Shown here: positions 34,154 to 44,637 of the stretch, piece by piece | Layout of the letters: each line of letters begins with the position of its first letter | Position numbering within the stretch: the first letter of the stretch is position 1 | NCBI GenBank assembly: GCA_031550725.1 | Contig: JAVBOH010000011.1 | Span: forward strand, 1 to 64,000 | Origin: UBA946 sp031550725 | GTDB lineage: Bacteria; Bacillota; Clostridia; Oscillospirales; Ruminococcaceae | Length of the DNA: 64,000 nucleotides | Direction of reading: 5' to 3' | Translations under genes and position numbers: made by a program | The notes under the pieces: generated by a model | Seen by the model: only the letters and a program-made list of their open reading frames with translations | Database searches by the model: none | What the model was told of the DNA's origin: nothing

Positions 34154-37100
34154 TCAACTTAAATCAATCTGAACCTCTGTACTAAAACAAAATGAATACA
34201 AGTATGCTTCTTTAACAGGCATACCATAAATCTTTTCGATAGCCTTGCTATAAACTTTCAACTGTCTTTCGTGCCTTGAAACAAGCACCGCAGGACTATT
34301 AACATGATCAGTCTTATAATCAATAAGCACATAACCATCACCCTCACGAAAAAAGCAATCAATAATACCTTGAAGCATACTATCAGTATTATTATACTCC
34401 AAGCCAAGCTCATCGTCAAGACCTAATTCAGAAATTTCGACAAGAAATTTTCTTTCACGATACACTTCATCCGAATTTGTAATACGTTTATAAGTATCTG
34501 ATGCAAAAAATCTCTCAAGTGCCTTAAAATCAAGGTTAGTATATTCAATTTGAGAAATTATACCATTATCACAAAGTCTTTTGCCCTCTTTGACAACATC
34601 ATCTTGAGCAAAGCTAAAATTTGCAAACTGCATAAACGTATGCATAGCAGTACCCTTGTCAGCCGCTGAAAGCTGCATATTATCTGCAGCAAATTCAGGT
34701 ATTCGCAAATAAATATCATCCTCCGCTTCCATCTTAGCAATTTCAGTAATAGTCAGCTTGGCTGCAGTTTCGGTATTTTCGCCATCGTATTTATAATTAA
34801 AATTGCGAGTTAAAACAGCCAATTCATCCTCATCAATATCATATGGCTTCAAGACATTATCATCAACCACAATAGCAGAAGTGTCAGACACGGTAACAGT
34901 TATCTCAGGAACAGTTTTTTCATCAAAACATTTTATATCAACGCATGATTCATACTTCTCCGATATAACCCTGTTAAATTCTTTATGTCTTAACAAAACA
35001 GCAAGCAGCCATTCCTGCATAGATTTTGAGGATGTCACAATATCCTCTGCAAAATCAGGGTTATACACAGCATTTTTAGCAATTGCCTCGATATGCTTAC
35101 CTGTTTTCTCATCATTAACAATACTAATAAAAAGCCGTTCTTTAGCACGTGTAAGCGCAACATAAAGCAAACGCATTTCCTCGCTAAGCTGGTCTTTTAT
35201 ATATTGATTTTCAAGCACCGCATACTGCACTGACTGATATGACGACAGTTTTTCCCTATCCTTAATATTAAATCCAATACCATTTTCATAACTGAAATGA
35301 AAGGCTCTGCTGCTGAACAAATTTATCTTATTTAAAAGATTAAATCTTTTTGAAGTACTGCATAAAAAAACATAAGGAAATTCAAGTCCCTTTGAGCTAT
35401 GTATAGTCTTAATTTCGACTGCATTTTCCGATGATGAAACCGTTGATGCCACGGAGAAATCAGAATCCCTGTCCGATACAGATGACAAAAACCGTAAAAA
35501 TCCTGATAATCCGCCAGTCGAATTTTCCTCATAGCTTTGTGCATAATTAAACAGCAAATGCAAGTTTGCTCTTTTTTGCTTGCCATTTTTATAAATCTGA
35601 ACTGCAGAAAGAAAATCAGTGTTATCATAAATAGTGCGTATAAGCTTTTCAAGACTCACTGATGCCGAAATGTATCTAAGCGTATTAAAGGTGCTTATAA
35701 ACGCTGTTAGCTTCTGATATAATTCATCAGTATTTTCAAGAGATACCGTTTCATTTTCACCGTCTAAAGCTTTTAATATAGTTAGATAAACAGCATCCTT
35801 TGGTGTTTCTGCCATGCATTTAAGCCTTGCTAAATCATCGGGTGAAAACATAAACATAGGCGACATCAACACCGAAACAAGCGCAATATCCTGCATAGGA
35901 TTATCAATAATATTTAGCATATTAATAAGCACACTAACCTCACGGGATTTCAAATACCCCTTTGGTTTACCTTGCTTAGTTTTAATATTAAGTTCCGAAA
36001 GCATATCAGCATACATAGCCTGAAGCTGATTATTTCTCGTCAGAATGCAAAAATCCTTGCACTCAGATGGTCTAAGTATACCGTCATCAAAAACCATTGT
36101 ATTGCCCAGCATTGAATAAATCTTTTTCGCAACTGCTCTAGCTTCGGCAACATCAGCTTTTGTGATAGCTTTTTCGGTATTACCATCACCATCTTTTAAA
36201 CTTTCGGTATCATCATTATCAGAATTCTCAGCAGTATTTTTAGATATCATATCAACTAAAATAATTTCAGTTCTGCGGTCAATTTCATTATTATCATTAT
36301 CAGTTTCTGGATATGATGCACCTAAAACAAGCTTTTCATCATCACCATATTCAATGTCGCCAACATCAATTGACATAATATTTTCAAAGATAAAGTTAAT
36401 AAAATCAACAGTCCCCTTGCTGCTTCGAAAATTCTGATTAAGCAGTACCTTTACAGCCTTTTTTTCATCAATCTGTATATCCTGGCAATATGTATTGGCA
36501 TGGTTAAGCGCATTCAAAAACAGCTTAGGGTTGGCAAATCTGAAACGATAAATCGACTGCTTAACGTCACCAACGACAAAAACATTATCACCCATTTTGC
36601 TAGCAGAGCCATTATGCGAAAGCAGCTTAAAAATCAAATCCTGTGTGTTATTTGAGTCCTGAAATTCATCAATCATGATGATTTTATAATACTCGGAAAG
36701 CTCCATAGCAAGCGGTGTCTGTACTACTTTGCCGTCATCATCACGAGCAGCCAAAAGCTTAATTGCAAGCTGTTCACCATCAGAAAAGCTTAACGCATTT
36801 TTCTTAGATTTAATCGCCTTAATTTCACTTTCATAAATCCCAATCAGTTCAATTAAAGCACCCAGCATATTATAAACAATTTTGTTGTCATTTTCAATCG
36901 AAACGCTATCCACAAGCAGTGGTTTCATATCACCAAGTAAATCCTTATAACGACTGCGCAAAAACTTAATCTGCGGAATATTTTCCTTTAAATCATCATT
37001 TAAAGTTTTAGTAGAAAAATAAATTGTTGGCGTTGCAAACGAACTGCATAATCTAACGATATCATCCCAAGCTGCATCGTTTTCTATTTCGCATAAAATC

Positions 37101-37888
37101 TTTTTAAGAGTGTCCGATTCACTAGTTATAGCAGCAAGTGGCTTGTCATTAATTTTTGCGTTTATGTCAGCAATTTCAGCACATAAAGACTCTGCTTTTT
37201 CAGCGGATTTAATACACTTTTTTATAATAGATTTTATCTCATTTAAAGCAAGCTGTTCAAAAACACCATCCGAATTAAATCCACTGTTAATATTTTTAAG
37301 CTGAATATCAAGCCATTCATTATAAAACGGAATTGCAGTAAGCTTTTTATAAAGATCCATAATATTCGCTTCAAGCTCACTGTCATTACGTTTAGATGAA
37401 CTATAAAAATCAATAAGCAGCGTCATTTTATCAGGACTATTTTTATAAAATTTCTCGAATGCATTTTCAATAGCATCTGATAAAACAACGTCATTTTCTG
37501 TTTCTTCAAGTATACGAAATCCAGCCGCAACATCAAGGTTTTCGATGTTTTCACGAATTAAATCAAAGCAAAAAGATGATATAGTTGAAATCTTTGCATT
37601 TTGCAAAAGTGACTGCTGTTTGCATAGCCAGATGTTCTGCGGATTTTTATCAATTGCATCAGATAAGGCTGCATTTAAACGCTGTTTCATTTGTGCAGCG
37701 GCATCATTGGTAAAGGTTACAATAACCATTTTATCAGCAGGAATTTTATTTTCGGTGTCAGAAATTCGCTTTATAATACGCTCAACCAAAACGGAGGTTT
37801 TTCCGCTGCCGGCAGCAGCAGAAACAAGAACAGCAGTGCCATCGGCACTTATAGCATCAAGTTGTTTTTCGGTCCAGTTATTGCCCAT
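34154..37888 (-). CDS. addA: ATP-dependent helicase/nuclease AddA
   Basis: 1244 residues, normal for AddA (also called RexA). UvrD-like helicase with Walker A AAAGSGKT (residues 24-31), IMIDEFQDSNNTQ as motif II, VGDVKQSIYRFRFANP as motif III, KTIHSSKGLEFPYV as motif V, and LLYVALTRAKERLF as motif VI. The C-terminal RecB-like nuclease domain contains VLIDYKTDHV. With AddB it resects double-strand breaks and loads RecA, and also degrades phage DNA. GGGAGGG precedes the ATG. It follows addB by 98 bases containing a REP-like fragment. Confidence 0.96.
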   Translation of the reverse strand: MGNNWTEKQLDAISADGTAVLVSAAAGSGKTSVLVERIIKRISDTENKIPADKMVIVTFTNDAAAQMKQRLNAALSDAIDKNPQNIWLCKQQSLLQNAKISTISSFCFDLIRENIENLDVAAGFRILEETENDVVLSDAIENAFEKFYKNSPDKMTLLIDFYSSSKRNDSELEANIMDLYKKLTAIPFYNEWLDIQLKNINSGFNSDGVFEQLALNEIKSIIKKCIKSAEKAESLCAEIADINAKINDKPLAAITSESDTLKKILCEIENDAAWDDIVRLCSSFATPTIYFSTKTLNDDLKENIPQIKFLRSRYKDLLGDMKPLLVDSVSIENDNKIVYNMLGALIELIGIYESEIKAIKSKKNALSFSDGEQLAIKLLAARDDDGKVVQTPLAMELSEYYKIIMIDEFQDSNNTQDLIFKLLSHNGSASKMGDNVFVVGDVKQSIYRFRFANPKLFLNALNHANTYCQDIQIDEKKAVKVLLNQNFRSSKGTVDFINFIFENIMSIDVGDIEYGDDEKLVLGASYPETDNDNNEIDRRTEIILVDMISKNTAENSDNDDTESLKDGDGNTEKAITKADVAEARAVAKKIYSMLGNTMVFDDGILRPSECKDFCILTRNNQLQAMYADMLSELNIKTKQGKPKGYLKSREVSVLINMLNIIDNPMQDIALVSVLMSPMFMFSPDDLARLKCMAETPKDAVYLTILKALDGENETVSLENTDELYQKLTAFISTFNTLRYISASVSLEKLIRTIYDNTDFLSAVQIYKNGKQKRANLHLLFNYAQSYEENSTGGLSGFLRFLSSVSDRDSDFSVASTVSSSENAVEIKTIHSSKGLEFPYVFLCSTSKRFNLLNKINLFSSRAFHFSYENGIGFNIKDREKLSSYQSVQYAVLENQYIKDQLSEEMRLLYVALTRAKERLFISIVNDEKTGKHIEAIAKNAVYNPDFAEDIVTSSKSMQEWLLAVLLRHKEFNRVISEKYESCVDIKCFDEKTVPEITVTVSDTSAIVVDDNVLKPYDIDEDELAVLTRNFNYKYDGENTETAAKLTITEIAKMEAEDDIYLRIPEFAADNMQLSAADKGTAMHTFMQFANFSFAQDDVVKEGKRLCDNGIISQIEYTNLDFKALERFFASDTYKRITNSDEVYRERKFLVEISELGLDDELGLEYNNTDSMLQGIIDCFFREGDGYVLIDYKTDHVNSPAVLVSRHERQLKVYSKAIEKIYGMPVKEAYLYSFCFSTEVQIDLS

Positions 37889-37986
37889 TTATATTAACCC
37901 TCCCTATTAAAATTACGGGATATTTATGTAGAGGCGATGCGCCGCAGCGTTGTGTTCGTCCGTTTGGGATAGATATTTAATTCAAA

Positions 37987-40900
37987 TTATTCCGCATCCT
38001 TATCGCCCATCCCAAGTGACTCTTTCATCGTTATTTCAGCAGTATTCTTATCAATCTCACGAGCATTTTCAGGGAAGTCACTAATATTGCAAACAGCGGA
38101 ATAATCACAATATTTGCAAGCCTTTGTTTCACCATTAACATAAGGTGAAACAGCTACTTCACCACTTTTAAGATTATCAGCCATCTGTGTAAGTAAGTTT
38201 TTGCAATGATCACGAAGTTTCATTAACTGCTCCGAGCCTAAAACACTGCCTCCAGCAGTAGATTTGCATGACCCATCCTTGTTGAATGATAACGATAAAT
38301 ACAAATTATTGCTGCTATCATTTTGAGGCATCATAGCATCAATAACATCCTTTGAATCAACAAGCATACACTTCATTTTATATGTGTCATTAATATGCTT
38401 TTTTAAAGATTCCTCACTGCTGTATCTGCTTTTCTTCGGTGAAACCTCTGTTGCAGGCATATATAAAACGCCAGCAGGCAGCATTGATTTATACTTGCCA
38501 GATTTCTTGATTTCATCAGCACTTTCTGTCAAAGCAAACAAGTATAAAAACATCTGCGTATTTATGCCATAAAGTAAATTAGCAAGTGTAAGCTCAACCG
38601 TACCAGTCTTATAATCGACCACACGAATATAAGTATCATCGCCATTTTGAAACGTATCAATCCTGTCAATTTTACCACGAAAAACAATTTGTGTACCATC
38701 AGAGGATGTAAGTGTTAACGGCGTTTCCTTATAGCTTTTACCAAACTCATATTCAAAATCAGCAGGCTTAAAGCTAACATTAGCAAACTCATCTTTCAAG
38801 CGCACAGCAACTTGTAAAATCGTATTTTTAAGCAGCTTATATGTGGTATTAAAGCGTTCAGTTTTACCATATTTACTCTTAACTTCATCACTCTCGTAAT
38901 AAGCTTTCATAGATAGAGAAATCATGTCAGCAATCTCGTTATCATCAATATTTATGATATTTCTGCCAGTACTGTTTATCTTTGCAAACAAGTCATTTAA
39001 ACAAAAATGAATAACATTTCCGTTAAAAGCAGGGTTGGTTTCAATCCTTTTTCGTGCATGGAGTTTAAGCCCATACTGACAAAAATATTTAAACGGACAC
39101 TTCTGATATGTTTCAAATGAGGTATATGACAGCTCCAGCTTTTTACCAAAAAGGTTATCCCCAATTGCTTTATCAAGTGTATATTTTTTATTTTCCTTCA
39201 ATCTGTCAAGATGCTTGATTTTTTTGTTATATTCATCAATCCCCGACAACGCTTTTCTAAGTGTTTCACTCTCCGAAGTCTTAATGTTAAAGCCTTGTAC
39301 AAGCTGATAATATGCAGAATGAGGTGTCATACAAAACGATAGTAAACCTACATCCGAATACACGGTTTTAGTAATATTCGGCAGTATCGCCAAAGTTTGT
39401 TTTATAAGCATGGATGGATAACGTGATTTACCTGAAATATCCGAAATAGGATAGGAAATATAAAGCTTTTCGGATGGAGCAGAAAACGTGTTGTAAGCAA
39501 CAAAACGCTCCTCCGCTACCTTATCGGAAATGTTTCCGCCAAGCAAAATGCCATTCTGATTAAGCGTTATCCTGTCACGCTCCGTTAAAATTCCTGACGC
39601 TTTTGATGCAAACGGAAGTATACCGTCATTAACACCAATTACAAACACAACTTTAGGATTTGCAGTACGTGCAGTGTGAGCTGCAACAAACGTCACGCTG
39701 TCCAAGGTCTGCGGCGGGGATGACAAGCTAACCTGCGATATAGCCGACTCAAAAAGCTTATAGAAATCAGCTAGCGACACATTCATATCAAGAATAACCG
39801 AGTGTATCGACTCAATAATTCCGCATAATAATTCCCATAATTGTTTCGCTTCACGAGCAGAAGTTAAAACATCAACATCTGCATTTTCACAGGCTTTTAT
39901 TGACGATTTAATTCTCGCTGTAACTCCGACTTCGTTAAGAAAATCAAAAAAAGACTTACAGCAAACGCTTCCTTTATTTTCAGAACAAGCATCCCTGAAT
40001 TTATGTATAGGTTCAAGAATTTCCATGCGTAAGCTTTCGGCATCTTCATCAATAAATTCACTTTCCCACATCTTCGGAGTAACATTCCATTTGTAACAAT
40101 ACTCCTCGATTGTATCAATCTGAGTTTCGGAAAAAGATGAATAAAACGACTTTATGTAACGAAGAAAATCTTCAGTATCAGCATTTTTATTACTCGCAAT
40201 TCGGAGTGCAGACATAATATAAATAATCAGTGCTTTATTTTTTATCAGCGTTTTTTCGTCGGAATAATAAGGAATATCATAACGCTTGCAGGCACTTTCA
40301 ATAATTGAGGTATACTCCTCTTTATTTCGTGAAATGACAGCAATATCACTGTATTTATAGTCATTTTCCATGACAAGACTGCGTATTTTTGTGCAGACAA
40401 AATCCACTTCGTTATATAAATCCTCTGCTTCAAATATATTAATATTTGAACATTCATCATTATATATTTTCATTGAATTACGCAAGATATTTTTACTCAG
40501 GAAACCGATTTCCTTTGCTTTAAAACGCACTCCACTTTCAAGAAAATCCATCTCAAATTTTTCGGAATGCTTATAGGCAATTTGCTTTAATTTTGATATA
40601 GTATCATTAACCGTTTCAAAAACGGAGAATGTTATATTCGTTTTATCCTCAGTCGTAAGACATATATTTACGCTATTAGCATCAGAAATTATCGTATCAA
40701 GAAAGCTTAATTCATCTGCAGTAAAGCTTTTGAACTCATCGATAAATACATCAGTATCTTTAAAATATTGATAAGTTTTAGCACGCCTTGCAGCTTCGGA
40801 AATATCACCGATATTATCCTTAAAGCCCTTTTCGTGCAAAAGTCGTGTGTATTCGGTATAAATATTCGTAATACCCTCAATTTTTTCTTTTAAACTACCT

Positions 40901-41337
40901 TTAAAAAGAATACTTTTATCAGTTAGCATTTCAGGTGAAATATTAGCAGTTACAAGCTCATTAATAATCTTCAAGCAGTTGTCAACAAAGCCGTTGCTGT
41001 TAGCTTGTCTTGTGAAAAAATCAAGCTTTTCCTGCTTGCGCATATTCTCAATAGCATAATATAAATAAACACTCTTGACGGTGTCATTTGCATACTTACC
41101 CTTGATTCCGCCATATTTTATGAAAATTTGCTCAGCTAAGCGTGTGAAAGATAAAATGGTAACCTTGTTAAAATCAACAATACCTAAATACTTGTAAAGC
41201 AGCCTGTCGTATTCAAACGAAAACTGGTCAGGTATAATAATATAAACATTTCTGCCATTTTTAACGGCGTCGGAAATGTTTTTCATCATAAGTGTTGATT
41301 TACCACATCCAGCACCGCCAGCGATTATATTTAACAT
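37987..41337 (-). CDS. addB: ATP-dependent nuclease subunit AddB
   Basis: 1116 residues from the ATG at 41337, eight bases after GAGG; a GTG nine bases further up is less likely. The N terminus has Walker A GGAGCGKST (residues 7-15), but the helicase motifs are degenerate as usual for AddB. The C-terminal nuclease domain has VVDYKTG and the four iron-sulfur cysteines, one in CPFKYFCQ and others in CKYCDYSAVC. AddB finds Chi-like sites. First gene of the pair with addA; the DNA glycosylase gene lies 22 bases upstream. Confidence 0.95.
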   Translation of the reverse strand: MLNIIAGGAGCGKSTLMMKNISDAVKNGRNVYIIIPDQFSFEYDRLLYKYLGIVDFNKVTILSFTRLAEQIFIKYGGIKGKYANDTVKSVYLYYAIENMRKQEKLDFFTRQANSNGFVDNCLKIINELVTANISPEMLTDKSILFKGSLKEKIEGITNIYTEYTRLLHEKGFKDNIGDISEAARRAKTYQYFKDTDVFIDEFKSFTADELSFLDTIISDANSVNICLTTEDKTNITFSVFETVNDTISKLKQIAYKHSEKFEMDFLESGVRFKAKEIGFLSKNILRNSMKIYNDECSNINIFEAEDLYNEVDFVCTKIRSLVMENDYKYSDIAVISRNKEEYTSIIESACKRYDIPYYSDEKTLIKNKALIIYIMSALRIASNKNADTEDFLRYIKSFYSSFSETQIDTIEEYCYKWNVTPKMWESEFIDEDAESLRMEILEPIHKFRDACSENKGSVCCKSFFDFLNEVGVTARIKSSIKACENADVDVLTSAREAKQLWELLCGIIESIHSVILDMNVSLADFYKLFESAISQVSLSSPPQTLDSVTFVAAHTARTANPKVVFVIGVNDGILPFASKASGILTERDRITLNQNGILLGGNISDKVAEERFVAYNTFSAPSEKLYISYPISDISGKSRYPSMLIKQTLAILPNITKTVYSDVGLLSFCMTPHSAYYQLVQGFNIKTSESETLRKALSGIDEYNKKIKHLDRLKENKKYTLDKAIGDNLFGKKLELSYTSFETYQKCPFKYFCQYGLKLHARKRIETNPAFNGNVIHFCLNDLFAKINSTGRNIINIDDNEIADMISLSMKAYYESDEVKSKYGKTERFNTTYKLLKNTILQVAVRLKDEFANVSFKPADFEYEFGKSYKETPLTLTSSDGTQIVFRGKIDRIDTFQNGDDTYIRVVDYKTGTVELTLANLLYGINTQMFLYLFALTESADEIKKSGKYKSMLPAGVLYMPATEVSPKKSRYSSEESLKKHINDTYKMKCMLVDSKDVIDAMMPQNDSSNNLYLSLSFNKDGSCKSTAGGSVLGSEQLMKLRDHCKNLLTQMADNLKSGEVAVSPYVNGETKACKYCDYSAVCNISDFPENAREIDKNTAEITMKESLGMGDKDAE

Positions 41338-41359
41338 CCCAAACACCTCATTATTTATA

Positions 41360-41872
41360 TCACTTTTTCATTACAAACCGCCATGGAATATCTCTGTATT
41401 CAGGTGTAGCATAATCAATTCCAACACGTACCTTTGTTTCAATTTCGCATGAAAATCCGTCATCTTCAATCCAGATATCAGGGTTATCATACAAATTCAT
41501 ATTGTTGAAAGACTTATCAATCTGCAGTCTTTTTGTAAGCTTTGCAGGACCGTTATAAACCTCACCAGCACGAAAAAGCACCCCTTGCGGAGTACCGACT
41601 TCACCTGTGATAACATTCATCAGCCAATGCATACCATAGCAAAGATATACATAGATTTTTCCTGCCTCACCATACAAAATTTCGGTTCGTGGAGTGCGTC
41701 CTTTCGATGCATGGCAAGCTGTATCTTCCTCTCCACGATAGCTTTCAGTTTCAGTGATACGAACACGTATAACATCGCCATTTTCAAGCTTTCGTGCTAA
41801 AATCTTGCCGACCAAATCAGGTGCAACCAAAAGGCAGTCACGTTCGAAAAATTCTTTACCAAGTATAATCAT
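41360..41872 (-). CDS. DNA-3-methyladenine glycosylase (AAG/MPG family)
   Basis: 170 residues, somewhat short for the family (about 190-200) but with both ends in place. Key parts are ITETESYRGEEDTACHASKGRTPRTEI in outline (residues about 39-64, with the catalytic glutamate), YVYLCYGMHWLMNVITG and GPAKLTKRL. It removes alkylated purines to start base excision repair. Its place next to addBA makes a DNA repair cluster. A GGGTGAAAA stretch precedes the ATG. Confidence 0.9.
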   Translation of the reverse strand: MIILGKEFFERDCLLVAPDLVGKILARKLENGDVIRVRITETESYRGEEDTACHASKGRTPRTEILYGEAGKIYVYLCYGMHWLMNVITGEVGTPQGVLFRAGEVYNGPAKLTKRLQIDKSFNNMNLYDNPDIWIEDDGFSCEIETKVRVGIDYATPEYRDIPWRFVMKK

Positions 41873-41943
41873 TTTTCACCCATAAAATTCAATGTAGTGG
41901 CAAACTGTGTTCACCCGTTACGTAAATTATAATTATTCAAAAT

Positions 41944-43692
41944 TCATTCATCCCCATCAGGATTTAAAGGAGTGACATAACAAGTGCGGTTATTCGTAAA
42001 TATAACCATACCAGGCTTTGAGCCTGATGGCTTTTTCACAAACTTCACCTGTACGTAATCAACAGGTACCTGTGATGAATTTTTAGCCTTACTATGAAAT
42101 GCTGCAAGACGAGCAGCATAAAGCACAGTTTCATCGGATGGCTCAGGATTCCCATTAGTCTGAATGATAACATGTGAGCCAGTAATATCCTTTGTATGCA
42201 GCCAAATATCAGTCTTTTCAGCTAATTTACAAGTCAGCATATCGTTTTGTTTATTGTTACGGCCAACAAGAATTCTCATGCCGTCAGGTGAAACAAATTC
42301 AAGTGGCGGACGTGACTTCGGCGGCTTTGATTTACTAAGCTTAGACGAACGAATATATCCCTGTTCAGCGAGTTCCAAGCGCAATTCATTAACCTCATCC
42401 TCGCTGTTTGTACGAGTAAGCGCATCGTAAACAGAGTCGATATAAGCAAGCTCCTCCTCACCCTGTGCAATCTGCTTTGTGAGGATTTTTTCAGCAGTAT
42501 CAGCTTTCCTATACTCACCATAATATTTCTGCATATTCTGTGACGGATTAAGTCTTATATCAAGCGGAATAGTTATATCAGCATAGTTTTCATCATAAAA
42601 ATTCTGAACAGTAATATTATCCATGCCCTTTTGGATATTATACATATTAGCAGAAATCAAATCACCAAAAAGCTTTAGTTTATCACGTTCAGCTGATACC
42701 TTTAATTCCTCTTTCTGTGCTTGCAAACGTCGTGAAATACGGTCAGTTGAGCTGATAAGCATTTTATAAAGGTCATTTGAACGCTGTTTCATTCGTGAAA
42801 CATTATCACGCTCCGAATAAAAATAATCGAGCGTTTCACAAGCAGTATCAACATTTTTTGTAACCATCAAACTGCCATACTGATTGATAGGCATGAACGA
42901 AAAATCCTTGAAAGCACCGTCTTTTTCTTTAATAACAGTAAATGTGCAATTTTTATTTATGAGTTCGTCAGCACTCTTTTTTATATAGAAAACAAGTCTG
43001 TCAAAAACATCATCAGTCATATCGGATTTATTCAAATCCATTCCCCTGCTAGCATATGAAACCCATTCACGAGCAACAACTGGAGATAGTCCCTCGAAAA
43101 TTTTTATAAGACATTTAGCCAAATTTCCATCAGGAATATTATCAAGTGCGGCATGAATTTGCATAGCATCAGCAGTACGAAAATCAAGTCGGTTATCACG
43201 AGGAGGGAAAGTATAAGTCATCCCAGGCAGTACCATTCTTTCTCGTGACATCTCGCTGTCAACACGCTTAATGCTGTCGATAATTTTATTATCAGAGTTG
43301 ATTATAACAAGGTTTGAGCATCTGCCCATAATCTCCATAGCAAGTGTCACGGTAACCATATCGCCAAGCTCATTCATAGCTTCAAAATCAAAATAGAGTA
43401 TACGCTCAAGCCCATCCTGTCTTATGTCCAGCAGCTTACCATTACCTAAATGCTTTCGCAAAAGCATACAAAACATAGGCGGAGTTTTAGGATTTTCAAC
43501 ACCCATTTTTGTTATATGAACACGAGCAGAATTAGCATTTGCAGAAAAAAGCAGCTTGCAGTTTGTGCCATGTGAGCGAAAAGCCATTACAACTTCTTCT
43601 CGTGATGGCTGATGTATTTTATCAATTCTTCCTCCGATGAGAAAGTCAAGTTCGTTTTTTACAGCACTTAAAAATGCACCGTCAAGAGCCAT
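41944..43692 (-). CDS. rqcH: NFACT family protein, RqcH-like
   Basis: 582 residues, standard for bacterial NFACT proteins. NFACT-N (1 to about 180, opening ALDGAFLSAVKNEL and GRIDKIHQPSREEVV) is followed by helix-hairpin-helix and coiled-coil parts (to about 420) and the NFACT-R domain with DIWLHTKDITGSHVII. RqcH recruits tRNA-Ala to stalled 50S subunits to add alanine tails; older annotations call it fibronectin-binding. The DR-type and other catalytic residues were not checked. AGGGGG stands eight bases before the ATG. Confidence 0.92.
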   Translation of the reverse strand: MALDGAFLSAVKNELDFLIGGRIDKIHQPSREEVVMAFRSHGTNCKLLFSANANSARVHITKMGVENPKTPPMFCMLLRKHLGNGKLLDIRQDGLERILYFDFEAMNELGDMVTVTLAMEIMGRCSNLVIINSDNKIIDSIKRVDSEMSRERMVLPGMTYTFPPRDNRLDFRTADAMQIHAALDNIPDGNLAKCLIKIFEGLSPVVAREWVSYASRGMDLNKSDMTDDVFDRLVFYIKKSADELINKNCTFTVIKEKDGAFKDFSFMPINQYGSLMVTKNVDTACETLDYFYSERDNVSRMKQRSNDLYKMLISSTDRISRRLQAQKEELKVSAERDKLKLFGDLISANMYNIQKGMDNITVQNFYDENYADITIPLDIRLNPSQNMQKYYGEYRKADTAEKILTKQIAQGEEELAYIDSVYDALTRTNSEDEVNELRLELAEQGYIRSSKLSKSKPPKSRPPLEFVSPDGMRILVGRNNKQNDMLTCKLAEKTDIWLHTKDITGSHVIIQTNGNPEPSDETVLYAARLAAFHSKAKNSSQVPVDYVQVKFVKKPSGSKPGMVIFTNNRTCYVTPLNPDGDE

Positions 43693-43729
43693 TTTTTATG
43701 CCCCCTTTTGTTAGATTGAAAAAACATAC

Positions 43730-43794
43730 GTAGGGGCGATTATTAATCGCCCGCAAATGCGATTATGTTTCGGGCGATTAATAATCGCCCCTAC
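43730..43794. repeat. REP-like element: 24-bp perfect inverted repeat
   Basis: Bases 43730-43753 are exactly complementary to 43771-43794, with a 17-base loop. Each arm starts with GTAGGGGCGATTA and is itself nearly palindromic. The same core is found at 52792-52812, and a decayed relative at 37928-37945 (GTAGAGGCGATGCGCCGC). Such nested palindromes are typical of REP/MITE elements moved by transposases in trans. Confidence 0.85.
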
Positions 43795-43815
43795 AAGTTA
43801 AATCTGGTATTAGTA

Positions 43816-44637
43816 TTATTTCTTTTTATACGTCAAAATTTCAAATGAAATCTCCGTATCAAGCGTTTCAAGTGCATCAAGCTTTGCTTGGTCGTCAGCA
43901 CTAGTTTTATAATAATATGGCGTCATTGTAAATAAATTTTTGATATCCTCATTTGATGAAAGATTAATGGTATCCTTAATCTTTTCACAGTCCAAAAGTT
44001 CAAAGCCATCAATAGCATACTCCTTGACTTCATTTAAATATGGCTTGTCATAAACAGCCGCTTTCAGCTCATACAAATGACGTTCAGACGGAATAACAAG
44101 TATCATAATGCCATTATTTTTGAGTATACGAGTGAACTCATCATGAGAATACGGCGCAAAAACAGACATCATAATATCGCAGGAATTATCTGCAAGCGGT
44201 ATATGAAAAACGCTTGCTGCCGCATAAAAAATATCCTTATTCCTTTTCGCAGCAGCATCCGCAGCAATCTTTGATATATCAATACCATAGAAATTTGTAT
44301 CAATACTATTTTCACTAAGCGTACACTTAATATTATCAGTATAATACCCCTCACCACAGCCACAGTCAAGAATAACATCGCCATTATGAGCATTCTTAAG
44401 CATGGTATTACAAAGTGCTTTCATCAGCACAGAATAATAACCCTTGTCAAGAAAATCACGACGTGAATTAACCATCATTTTATTGTCCCCAGGGAGCTTT
44501 GAATTCATTTGCGATGACAAAAGCAAGTTAACATATCCACTTTTAGCAAGGTCGTATGTATGATTATTTTCACACTTTAAACTGCGGTTTTGAAGTTCAA
44601 GTGAATTCTTACATACAGGACAAATATAACAACTCAT
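43816..44637 (-). CDS. rRNA (guanine) methyltransferase, RlmA-like
   Basis: 273 residues from the ATG at 44637. An N-terminal four-cysteine zinc finger (CPVCKNSL and a second pair ending KCENNHTYD) followed by AKSGYVNLLL, as in RlmA (G745/G748 methylation of 23S rRNA). The methyltransferase core follows, with ILDCGCGEGYYT as the S-adenosylmethionine loop, a GIDISKIA acidic loop and SVFAPYSHDEFTRIL as the RlmA signature. The start overlaps the upstream gene's stop as ATGA, so translation is coupled. GGAG precedes the ATG. Confidence 0.88.
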   Translation of the reverse strand: MSCYICPVCKNSLELQNRSLKCENNHTYDLAKSGYVNLLLSSQMNSKLPGDNKMMVNSRRDFLDKGYYSVLMKALCNTMLKNAHNGDVILDCGCGEGYYTDNIKCTLSENSIDTNFYGIDISKIAADAAAKRNKDIFYAAASVFHIPLADNSCDIMMSVFAPYSHDEFTRILKNNGIMILVIPSERHLYELKAAVYDKPYLNEVKEYAIDGFELLDCEKIKDTINLSSNEDIKNLFTMTPYYYKTSADDQAKLDALETLDTEISFEILTYKKK

